From NCBI GenBank assembly GCA_038501785.1, contig JBAMJR010000068.1, positions 286,501-350,500 of the forward strand: a stretch of DNA of 64,000 nucleotides. The letters run 5' to 3'. The notes beneath the pieces were generated by a model that was not told the origin of the DNA, searched no databases, and worked only from the letters and a program-made list of their open reading frames with translations. Made by a program: the position numbers and the translations under genes. This DNA is from Myoxocephalus aenaeus (Eukaryota; Chordata; Actinopteri; Perciformes; Cottidae). Positions 33,089-43,900 of this stretch are shown piece by piece. How positions within the stretch are numbered: the stretch's first letter is position 1; each line of letters starts with the position of its first letter.

Positions 33089-33459
33089 TTTACTTCTGGA
33101 CAAATCCTTCTCAAACCCTGGCTGAGGCCCAGTGTCAAGAGTTATAAAAGTTTTATGGAGCTCTGACGGGAGTGATCTCTAATTGGCTCTGCATGCTTTG
33201 CAGTGAAAGCTCTCCCGGTGACTTTTACGACTTACGGAAAGGAACAGGAAACGCGGATCAGACATGTCAAAAGGCGGGCGGAGAGGTGCTCTCAAGGAAA
33301 CCGCAATTGCTAGCTTTGTATGATCATTGTTCATATTTTTCCAACACAACTCTCCGCTTGTTTATTTGCTGTTGATGGAAGCCAGGAGGGCGGTGTTGTC
33401 GGACCTTTCATCCACTGCTGATACGCAGCAGTTCAATAACATACACCAGTACAGAGACA
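28640..33459. other. intergenic sequence
   Basis: Holds microsatellites at about 29707-29739 (AT), 30953-30984 (AC), 32440-32481 (GT) and 33041-33085 (CT). A GC-rich island at 28850-29010 carries short open frames on both strands. A possible A-tailed 3' end lies near 29425-29450 (aaataaattatcaag then a short A run). A TATAAAAGG is at 30270. I could not assemble any of these into a gene. Confidence 0.4.
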
Positions 33460-33801
33460 AGTTTTGGGTTGTTTCTGGTTTCCTGTTTTATTTTGAAGTC
33501 CTTGTCTCTCGTGACCTCTGTGTTCCCTGCACTTCCTGCCCCTGTGATTGTCTGCCTTGTCCCTGATTGTTTCCTCCTGTGTCCAATCACCTGCACCTTC
33601 CCCGTGTATTTAAACCCTGTTTGTCTCCTCCCTCATTGTCGGATCATTTGTTTAAGTGTGTGGTTCGCCCTGTGTATATCCCCGTGTGTGGAAAAGAAAA
33701 AAGGAAAAACAAAGTACAAAGAGCAAAGTGAAACCGGAGTCAAATTCCATGTGTGTGCAAATTTACATGGCCATTAAAGCTGATTCTGATTCTGATTCTG
33801 G
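33460..33801 (+). mobile_element. probable retrotransposon fragment with (TGATTC) tail
   Basis: Pyrimidine-rich tgttttattttgaagtcctt... through gtgtatttaaaccctg, ending at 33779-33801 in three gattct units after ggccattaaagc. The tail resembles that at 23970. Extent and family are uncertain. Confidence 0.35.
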
Positions 33802-35047
33802 TGTATGCCTGTTTTTGATTCCTGTGAACCTCTTGATAGTGTTTTTGGAAGCCTTAAATACATTTACTTTAGAACCGTTGCATCTGCATTTTGGTCCTCT
33901 TTGATACCACCTCGTGACATTTTTATTCATAAGGCTGTATCTTCTAGATCACAGTTATCAGTCCCAGGCCGCATGCTGTGAACTCTGGGTAATGCAACGT
34001 GCCAGCATCAGACTACTTGGGTGAAAGCTTGCAGCATGGACGGCCGAGGGGAAAGCTCAAGTTACCTGGAGGCGGAAAGGTCCACCCTCAGTCCACTCAA
34101 ACCCCCATTATCCTGCAAAAGGAAGGCGTTGCACCTCTTGCTTACGCTCCAACTGAACATGCAGAGAAATGAGTATTACATTCTCCCTGACCTTTTAGTA
34201 TGATGCAAGTCAAGTATGGGCTCTGGTTACCACTCTGCAGAGATAAATGGTTATCATGTGTGTAAATGGTTACTGGCGTCGATGGTCCCGCATCCACACG
34301 TTTAAGTGCCTATAGATTACATTTAACTGGAGAAGAAGCAGACAGGATGTTCAATTAGCGCTTCCTCTTCCTGTTGGAAGAGAGCGTAGCGGAGAAGGGT
34401 TGCGCTGAGCTAACGGTCAATTACGCGCGATGGTTGTGACTCGAACAATATTATCATACAGTAAAAACCATAATGAATTATTCAGACTTGAAAAAAAAAA
34501 GGCCATCTCATTTGCAATAGAAGTTATTGCATCTTTTCCTGCCTGCGGAGTTTGAGGGTGAAGACAAAAAAAAAAAACGCACAAAAACAAGCAACACTCA
34601 CTGTCTAAAGCTTCGTAAGGGCTCCTAATGATGCCCAATGTGATGCAAATTACTCATTCATAGCCGCTGCCTGGCTTCGCCTCGAATAGATCGGGGGAGG
34701 GGGGTTCAGACCTAATGATGTTTGGATGGAATCTCTGTTCAACATCGGGGTTTAAACTCCCTCGCAAACACAATATCCTTTTCTCACATCACTGCAACTA
34801 AATAAAACACAGACGGAAATCCTGATGAAAGCCGCGCAGACGCTTGTTCAAATGACATTAGCGATTCTATTTCAAAATCCTCGGCGCCCGGCCCACTCAT
34901 CATCACGCTGACAATTTCCCTTTCCCTTTCCTTTTTCTGAGGGGAGCTGCAAATGGTGTCGCTCAGAGACTTCATTCAGAGAAGTGTCGGTGCAGTTTAA
35001 GGTTGCAAGTTGGGGGTTTGGTCGTATGTGCACAAGTCATTTCAGTA
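33802..35047. other. intergenic sequence
   Basis: Unique DNA; short A runs near 34490 and 34565. No gene or clear element seen. Confidence 0.45.
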
Positions 35048-35434
35048 GCTTTTTATAATAAGTACACACTATTTAGCATTAGTTAAGCATGAATAAACAC
35101 TTAATTAATCATTTATAAAGCATTGTTCCAACATGAACACTCATTAGTAACTCATTAGTATGCAATTCATGAACACAATTATGAATATTTCATTCTTGAT
35201 TAATAAGCTTGACCATTATGCATTTCATGATTAGGTTTTCATACTTTATAAAAATCATTTAAATGTCATTTATTTAAACATATAATGATTTAGATGATTT
35301 TTAATACTGCAATGCATGATTAATGCAGGTAGTTACTTAGTTAAGTAGTAGTTAAGTATGTTCTGACCTCGATTGAATTAAGTGTTTATTCATGCTTTAC
35401 TAATGCTAAATAGTGTGTTCTTATTATAAAGTGT
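35048..35434. mobile_element. MITE with about 58-bp inverted repeats
   Basis: Left arm tttataataagtacacacta then tttagcattagttaagcatg then aataaacacttaatt; the right arm (35374-35434) is its reverse complement with a few changes (aattaagtgtttattcatgc... through ttattataaagtg). The 387-bp element is AT-rich and non-coding. The structure is clear; the family was not assigned. Confidence 0.75.
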
Positions 35435-35989
35435 CTGCTTGTTCCCGTACACATCAAGTAAACAATCACACACAAATAAAACAGAGGAAAGAGAGTGTCC
35501 AGTTTCCGTCCAGTAATTCATTTACTCAGCGATAGATATTAAAGGCATCTGTTTCCAGCCGGCCGCACTCTAACATGATGCGGATCTGTCAACACAAATC
35601 TCAATGAGGCAGCCACTCTGTTCACAGACAGCGCTGATATACGGAGATGTCGGGAAGAGACACACAACTTCCTCCTGTAAAATGAAAAAAATGGATATAT
35701 GTGTCTTGTCAGAAGGCTCTGCAGGGTTGTGTTGATTTACTCTGCTCACAGTGCAGCCTCCTGAAATAACTGACTTCATGGAGTAATCGTAACAGTTTGA
35801 CGCCGCGAGCTCGATGAGAGTATATCTGCTGGATTCACGTGTTTTATTCCTTCATTCTTTTTGTTTTGTGCAAGCAACCCCTACTGGTCTGAGTAGCGCT
35901 GACCCAGAAAAGCATTGTGCAATCAACTGATTCGGGTAATCACTGACGTGTCGAGGGAATAATCAAGTCGGATATGAGAAGGAACTGCA
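35435..35989. other. intergenic sequence
   Basis: Unique sequence; nothing assigned. Confidence 0.4.
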
Positions 35990-36560
35990 GAAAGAAAGAA
36001 ATCAATACTCGACAAAAACCTTTATTCTATTTGCTTCACTCTTCATGTGACAAATTACTGCTTAAAAACTCTGTTGCTCCATTGGATATATTTCCAATGC
36101 CAATATTATGCAATCGGCAAAAAACAGAAAATTGCACAAGATTGCCTCCACAATGCCGAAATGTCGATGACAATTGCCTGTGAAAAATATGATTTACAGG
36201 AACACTGATGCTGCCGACTATGAGCACACCAATCCATTTTTGTCAGATATCATGTTTTTAATGATGACATTTAATGATTTGGTATATTATAAACATAATG
36301 CAGATAATACAGAGCTAAAGAAAGGTCACTGCCAGACTATACAGCGGTTGTTTTCAATACATGAGTGTACATATGAGAGATGTTTGATGTTTACTGTACA
36401 CAAAGCTAAAAAAAAAAAGGGATTAAAAGAAGATGTATTTATATTGTAGGAGTTCAATTATGGAACAAACTAATTCTTGGTTTTCAAAAGGATTGTTTAT
36501 AAAACTATTGTTGAGGGTTACAAGTGTGAATGAAATGTATTTATATATATTTTGTCTTCT
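35990..36560 (+). pseudogene. C-terminal remnant of an L2-like LINE ORF
   Basis: Degraded coding sequence with frameshifts. A segment reading QRLFSIHECTYERCLMFTV is followed, after an A-rich slip, by GVQLWNKLILGFQKDCL near 36449. The G-V-x-L-W-N-x-L motif close to the end of the ORF is characteristic of L2/Rex-type fish LINE reverse transcriptase C-termini. No RT core is preserved here. Identification rests on motif memory. Confidence 0.5.
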
Positions 36561-36716
36561 TCTTTATATCAAATTAATTATCTGATTTAATTTAATTGAT
36601 AAGAATTCAGTATATGAATATATAAGCATTATGCTTCTACCTGTACCTTTTCAGTCTTTCTTTTGCTGTATATTAGATTGTGGTTTTACTTTTGTATTGT
36701 ATGTAATGATTGACTG

Positions 36717-36726
36717 GCTTTCTGTG

Positions 36727-36769
<43 letters not shown>

Positions 36770-36910
36770 CGTGTTTAACCCATGATGTGGGGACATAAAT
36801 CTGTTTACACTGTCACATTGTGGGGACAATACGGGCCGTGAAGTAAATCATTACATTTTAAGGCTGAAGACTTGGTTTAAGGTTACAGTAAGGGTTATTG
36901 ACTGAAATAA
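36717..36910 (+). mobile_element. GT-associated dispersed repeat, copy 1
   Basis: ctttctgtgaaactgtgtg, a (GT)n at about 36731-36767, then ggcgtgtttaacccatgatg and aagacttggtttaaggttac. The same modules in the same order occur at 38318-38560. A widespread fish repeat that carries its own GT microsatellite. Confidence 0.7.
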
Positions 36911-38329
36911 AACTCAAACAAACAACAAACATATAGCGTGCATACAGTGTAAACGAAGATATTTCTGATTCAACACAGCATTGTTGAACAGAAACAGCTC
37001 GTTTGCTTGCTTGCGTCTTCGTTAATCTTTAGAGAGGACAGCTGCATGAGTGTGGTAGCCTGCAGTAAAGTAAGGGGGAGGGGGAAGAAGACTGATTGTG
37101 TCTCAAGCACCGGGTCTCTCTCCATCACGGCGTTAGCATGAGATCCTGTGAAGGGGGGTTAATACGCCAACGAGCAAGATGGATGCTTGCTGCTGCGCAG
37201 GTGTAATTGGGTCATGCACCTGCCTCTGGTTTGGTCATTGATCTCTTCCCCTCCAGGGTCCAATATTTAGGGAGGTAGAGCTAGGAGACTGAGCTCCATA
37301 TTGATTTTTTTTCACCCTCAAACTGATCATGAGACTGTGCACGCACACGCACACGCACACGGACATTAATCTGCGGTGCTGCATGATGGGTCGGCTAACA
37401 AGGACTCAGAAGGAGTTCACTCAGGGAGCAGCGTCCAAATGAGACGCTCATAACCGAGCCCGAGCCGCTCGCGCTCTTCATGTGAAATCGATAACACCGC
37501 ATGTTGACATTTTGGTTGATTAGCGGAGCAACGTATTGACACCCCAGGGCTGATAATTGATGATGCAATACAAGGAACATGGGACATTAACTGAAGGGTT
37601 TTTGCTTCAGAAATGTAATTTGATTCTCTATCGAGGATTATAATGGTTATTTTTTTTATTAAAAGGCCTTTGGATCGACTAAATTTGAGAACCACGACTC
37701 CACAGTTTACATTGCAGTCAGAATGAATCACATGCCACCTCTTCAAAATGTCACTCCATCATTTAACTGCTCACTGTGTGGTGACTCTGCGCTCATACTA
37801 TCTCACATTGGAAATAATGTGAACTTCGCTCATATCAAATTATGCTTTTTTTGTTGTTGCAAGATAGCATTCAAGTGCATTCAGTAAATATAGAGTTTTC
37901 TATATAACTGTATTTTTTGATCCAACTGTTTTAGGGAAATAAGGTCACGTGAAGAATTGATGTTGCATCAGAGAACCGACTGAACATTTTTGACATCTGT
38001 TTCATGATTTTCCTTTTGATGCATCTATTAAAACAAAACCAGTCAGGCAGCTTTTTTAGAAGCAATAGTGTTTTATCCCCCCCTAGATGACATTTACTTG
38101 GCTTTAATGCTTCAATGGCACTCACACACACCAGGGGACTGCATTGCCTGGGGGGGGGCGTCGACAAAGCAAACAGTTAAACAGCATCATTATCATTCAT
38201 AGAAGCCAGGAAAACTCATTTCATTTGTAATGCACATAGGTGTGTGTCTCTCTGTTTGTGTGTGGCAACAAAGGCGATAAACAAGTCAAAATAATTACAT
38301 TCAGATGGGCAGGCTGCTGGCTTTCCGTG

Positions 38330-38364
<35 letters not shown>

Positions 38365-38982
38365 CATGTTTAACCCGTGATGCGGGGACATACATCTGTT
38401 TACACAGTTACATGGTGGGGACTTGCCTTATGGGGACAATATGGGCCATGAAGTAAATCATTACATTTTAAGGGGGAAGACTTGGTTTAAGGTTACGGGT
38501 AAGGGTTAGTGGGTTAATGTAATGTCCCCAAAAGTCATGAAAACGTGACTGTGTGTTTTCTGACAGTAGATAAAAGCATGCTCGTGCTGTACTGCACATT
38601 GATTCAGTTTTATTATGCATGCTTTTCTTTTTAAAGGCTTGTAGAATGAAGAAAACATAGTATTTCATAGTATTTCCTCACTGTTAGACATGCTATGAGT
38701 GTGTGTTGGACATCTCCTCCAGCAAAAAAGAAGAAGTGTAATCGGCTTTAGCCGTCTCTTTTCATGTCTAAGAGTTACTGCTTGATTTCACTTGTTTTTC
38801 AATGATACTCTCTGACCGGCTGCACAAGTAGCCGTCGGCACCCGAAGCAGAAATATTACAACCGTGATGAATATCGAAAAAATGCAGTGTGGGGTTTTTA
38901 ACAAGTGCTTATACGCGGCGCATTAGGATGATGAATTCCCCCGCCTGGGCCCCGTCCAGATACAGCACAAGAAGAAGACTAT

Positions 38983-39033
<51 letters not shown>

Positions 39034-40077
39034 AGAGACAGAAAATACCTGGTTGTCTGAACTTGATTAAAGATGAGGTGGACAAAATGTTAGGTGCAGT
39101 TTACACACTTCAATCCATTGTAAAACCACAAAGAGCCGACAAAAAATGACAATAAAGTTGCACTAACTTATCTTTGACACACTCTTTCAAACACAAGCAA
39201 ACATGCTGAGCTTCACAGAGGCGCATTAGGAGTGTACAGGTGTGTGAGAGGTTGGAACCATCCCCTGCAGGTACACACACGGCTGACATCAACAGCAGTC
39301 AAAAGCAGCCCCTGAAAATGGGAAAGAGTTGGCAGATAAAAGCCGGAGCTTCTCTCGGATGATCGAAAGATTATCCTCACACACACCTTTTGTCTTCTTT
39401 TGGTTCCTGTGGTGTTCAAGCCATTGTAACTTGCAGTTTGCCACTTTGAAGTTGTAACACCCACACTGTCACAAATACATCACTATAATCCGAATGCTCC
39501 CTTTTGAATAGTGTTTAACTGAACTCCCCAGAGCCGGCGTCTAATAATGTTCATGTAGGAATCCAGAGACGCATTCAAATCACTATTAAACTGTGAGGGC
39601 AGTTTTTGCTCTCAAGAACAAATCAGACATATTCAGCCTCATAAATCACTGCAAACAGCTTGGCCACGTTTCCCCTGGACCAACTTGGAATACTAAGTCA
39701 TTTTCTTCTTGTCTACTCATCTCTACTTCATTTTCCCGTGGCTCGTGTGCTGTTCAACCAATTTCACTCGCGGTGTATAATTGAACAATTTATGTATGAA
39801 ACAGTTTCACAGCAGACTCGCAAATCCAATTTCCAGACAATATAATAACTCGCGAGATACTGTTTGGCTGAGACGGATAAACCAAATGTTGTGTACTGAC
39901 TGAGGTTCCAATAAGGATAACGCATGAATCCCTCATGAATCTCATACGGCTGTGGAAGTATTACACTTACTGTCAAGAATGGATTTATAGTTAACTATGG
40001 AGCGTCATCCAACAGCCGCAACACCAAAATCAGGCCAGGAGAGGAACCCTCCTCTTTCTACCTGTTACTTCTGGCAA
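36911..40077. other. intergenic sequence (apart from the repeat at 38318)
   Basis: Unique DNA with an (AC)n at about 38987-39030. No gene recognised; short ORFs are unremarkable. Confidence 0.4.
38318..38560 (+). mobile_element. GT-associated dispersed repeat, copy 2
   Basis: Begins ctggctttccgtgaaactg, (GT)n to 38361, then ggcatgtttaacccgtgatg, and extends further than copy 1 (ggggacttgccttatgggg; gtaatgtccccaaaagtcatg). Copy 1 lacks the 20-bp ggggacttgccttat block, so the two differ by an internal deletion or insertion. Confidence 0.7.
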
Positions 40078-40675
40078 CACCCATTCAAGCCACACCCATT
40101 CAAACCATTCAAGCCACACCCATTCAAACCATTCAAGCCACACCCATTCAAGCCACACCCATCCAAACCATTCAAGCCACACCCATTCAAACCATTCAAG
40201 CCACACCCATTCAAACCATTCAAGCCACACCCATTCAAACCATTCAAGCCACACCCATTCAAACCATTCAAGCCACACCCATTCAAGCCACACCCATCCA
40301 AACCACACCCATTCAAACTACACCCATTCAAGCCACACCCATTCAAACCATTCAAGCCACACCCATTCAAGCCACACCCATCCAAACCATTCAAGCCACA
40401 CCCATTCAAACCATTCAAACCACACCCATTCAAGCCACACCCATTCAAACATTCAAGCCACACCCATTCAAGCCACACCCATTCAAACCATTCAAGCCAC
40501 ACCCATTCAAGCCACACCCAGTCAAACCACACCCATTCAAACTACACCCATTCAAGCCACACCCATTCAAACCATTCAAACCACACCCATTCAAGCCACA
40601 CCCATTCAAGCCACACCCATTCAAACCATTCAAGCCACACCCATTCAAGCCACACCCATTCAAGCCACACCCAGA
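40078..40675. repeat. 15/24-bp composite minisatellite
   Basis: Alternating units of acccattcaagccac (15 bp) and the same unit with an inserted cattcaaac (24 bp), about 30 in all. All unit lengths are multiples of three, so frames stay open (His-Pro-Phe-Lys-Pro on +, Trp-Leu-Glu-Trp or Asn-Gly-Cys-Gly-Leu on -), giving a spurious ORF of up to 287 codons. Confidence 0.95.
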
Positions 40676-40697
40676 GAGATTACAACGGCATCACTTA

Positions 40698-40966
40698 TGC
40701 TGCGTTCACAACAAAAGCGTTGCGAATATTCGCAACGCTTTTGTTTACTCGTGTGAGTTTACTCGCTCGACTATATGTAGTTAATTCGCTTCATTCTCAC
40801 CGGAAAGAGGCCGCGGTTTATCTCTGTAAAAACAGTTACTATTTCCGCCATGACCATTAAAATAACCAACTCAGCGTCTCGCGGATTTTTTGCAAGAATT
40901 GGAAAATTGCAACTTTCAAATTGGAAAATTTAAAAAATTCGCAACGCTTTTGGTGTGAACGCAGCA
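40698..40966. mobile_element. PIF/Harbinger-like MITE with TTA target duplication
   Basis: Left end tgctgcgttcacaacaaaag then cgttgcgaat; right end is the inverted copy attcgcaacgcttttggtgt then gaacgcagca. TTA flanks both sides (40695-40697 and 40967-40969), as expected for the 3-bp TWA target of PIF/Harbinger elements. The 269-bp element is non-coding. Its left end is immediately followed by a second inverted copy of the same motif, making a 36-bp perfect palindrome at 40710-40745. Confidence 0.8.
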
Positions 40967-40969
40967 TTA

Positions 40970-43900
40970 CACATACCACAGGGCGGTGGAGTAGTTGGAG
41001 GCAAGTAGAAGTAACCACAGAGCGACCGGCTCCTCCATGGAGCTGCTTCAGCACCTTGGACAGAGGCATATATCACTTTGTGAAGGGGGCGGGGCTTACC
41101 CAGCGGTCCGGGGTTCTCTCCCTGGAGCCCAGCTTCAGGTTTAAATATGTCACAAACTGAAGATGTATTTTCAGAAGGTAGAAGTTGCTTGTTGTGCAGA
41201 AGCACACGCGTTGGGCATTTAGAAGCTGTTCGCATCAGACTCCTGTCATGGCCGCTCAGTGGTAATTCTGACTGTCGTGCAGGCAGAGGAGAGGCCCTTC
41301 TCTCTGTGGGAGATGAAAAAGATGAAAGACCTCTGGCCTTTAAAGAGGGCATTCTCCAGCTGCCCTCTGGTGACCCCCCAGGTGTTTCTGTGTGAATACA
41401 TATTTAGAATTATGGGAGTAACATCAAATTAGAATAATATAACACACTCATACATAGATCCTACTTCTTTATTTTCTTCCCAATGGAGTAAGAGAAGCCT
41501 CCTCAACCTCTTCACCCGCCGTCAGACGGATTTGACTCCCCACACCGCTGCGCTCCTCTTCCTCCTCCTCCTCCTCCTCTGCAACATGCCTGGGTGGCTG
41601 CACCTCGGGTGGCTGCTGGTGGGGTGTCTGCCGCTGCTGGTGGGGTGTCTGCCGCTGCTGGTTGGGTGGGTGTCTGCTGAGGTCACGCTCCAGCTCTTCA
41701 TCGTTCCTCTTCATTCCTCCTGGTGCTGGCGTCTAATGGCTTCGGTTGTCAAAGGACGGCATGCTGTACATGTAGTTTTACATATTTAGTGTTTCACTAT
41801 AATTTAACAGAGTTAAACAAGAAAACATATAAACCAAATACACATTAATTATCTTCACAAATGCTTCAGGTTTTAAAGGGAATGCTGTTTCATAGCAAGA
41901 GAAAGTCATGTAATAATAATTATTTACATATATCCATATTAATATGGCTTCAATAGGCCGTGAGCAAAGGCTGAGAGTGCATGTGATGGACGGGAGAATG
42001 GATGCAATGTGGCCCTTTAAGCACCATTGATGTTCATGTCTAAGGCTTAATGCACTATTAAAGCATAACATGACCTTTAATTGGGAGGCATGGCCAGAAC
42101 GGAGCAAAGACGTAATAAAAAGAACCTTGAGTCAGACTTTTATATCCCTCAAAGTTCAAACTTGCAAATTAAACAACACAAGTATGAATACAGTTATTTA
42201 AAGGTTGCATACGACTTAATATTACTCCTGTTGCTCACTGCAAATGTGTTTTATAGTGAGCATTGTGTGTAATCTAACAGCAGAGGATAACAATGGGTTC
42301 TTAAGGGGAAATTAAAGGTACTTTAATTGAGTATTTCCATTCAATGAAATGTATATTTCTACTCCTGTGTGTTCTTCTGAGAGACATATCTGATTATGTA
42401 GCTGCAGAATGCTCCACTGTGTTCACATGTGGAGCATTTTTTATGCCGTTTGGTGCAAAAGAATACACAAAGAGTTGAGTCCCAGCACGACACGTCTGAG
42501 AATCAATACAGCAACGTTTATAGCTCATTTTAAAACCCAAACAATGAGGTAAATATGCTAAAATAGAGCTGAGGGGATCCGCAGAGTTGTTGGATGATTA
42601 TCTGCAAACATCCTTTTCACCTTTCTTCCATGTTAATCTAGACATATTGATTACAGCCATGTTAATCTCCACATAGTGACATGTACAGCGACGGCAAAGT
42701 ACCGTGAAACCTCAATGACGTTGACAGCTGTGCTCTACAGCGACAGTAACGCGCATTGGAACGAGCGCTAATCTGCACGGCGTTGACCTTCAAGGCCAAC
42801 GACGGCGACGTTTGAGGACACGCAGAAGCCGAGGCGTCGCTGCGAGGAGCTTCTGGAAGACACTCACGGATCTGGAAGCCCAGCGGGGTGAGAAGCAGCA
42901 GCTCCGTCCTCTCAGCGACTGATCTGGCAACTGGCGGCGTCGTCCCATAATCGTCTCTGACGTGAACACAACGGCCGTGCGGCGATGCTGCGTGCGACGA
43001 GCAAACAAAAGGACGGTGCCGTACGACAGAAACACTAACGTCAACGACGCCCCGCGCTTCTCCTCTGCTTGATCTCGCCGCTCGTCCGTCGGTCGATGTG
43101 TTTCTTTCTGTTTTTCTGCTCATCCATGATGGCCTCCAGTCCGTCCAGCCTCTCCCCGCCTCCCTCTTGTCGGTCCACGTCCCTCCCTGCATGTCCGCAG
43201 CATTGTTCCGGCGTGACCTACATAACCCCTGGTCATCAATTTTGTATATAGCTGATGCATTATGATGCAGGGATATCTATGGCAGAGGGGTCCCTCCAGG
43301 GGCTGTGAGCAGCGGCATGTCACTAAAACACACACACACACTCACACACTCACACAGACGAGCATAAATCAGAGCTGTGGCAGTCGTTCGGTGACATGAG
43401 CCCCCGAGCAACAGCACTGCAGTCTATTCAGGGGGCAAACTGACAGGGAGGGAGAGAGCGCACGGTCTGAGCGGGGAGGATAATATCTCGGCGCAGAATA
43501 AAGAAATAAATGGAACGGATAATTAATAGACGAAGGGAGGAACACACAAACCGTAGTTTTAATGGAGGGTTAAAGCAGCCGAATGGACACAGTGGGATCA
43601 CAAAGAGACATTGAATCCTCTGTGAATACGTGCATGCGTGTACCAGACTGAATAAAAGAGCATCTACACAGCAAGTGCGTTCGGATCGGTTTGGACTGGT
43701 TTTCTGGCCGGAGGTGCACAGCATCGGTCGATCGAGGGGTTTTGTGCTGTTGTCGTAAACGTCTAGCGTTCGTCAAACCGCAGCGCTTTAGTCGGTGAAT
43801 CAAAGGCAGGGCCCGAGGGCCGGCCCGCAGGCTCCTGCCGGAGTCGCCTGTGTTTACCGGAGCAAACTGTGCGGGTTCGGCAAAACACTCCCGGCGACCC

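Noticed and set aside
39997..40860. 287-codon ORF with His-Pro-Phe-Lys-Pro repeats
   Set aside because: Repeat units are multiples of 3 bp, so every frame stays open; no start context or flanking gene structure.
41469..41714. 81-codon - strand ORF with a poly-Glu run
   Set aside because: Low-complexity CTC/GAG repeat and a short Gln-Thr-Pro-His tandem repeat; no support as an exon.
42662..43192. 176-codon - strand ORF
   Set aside because: Arg/Ser/Thr-rich with no family motif, overlapping frames equally open, no splice or promoter support.
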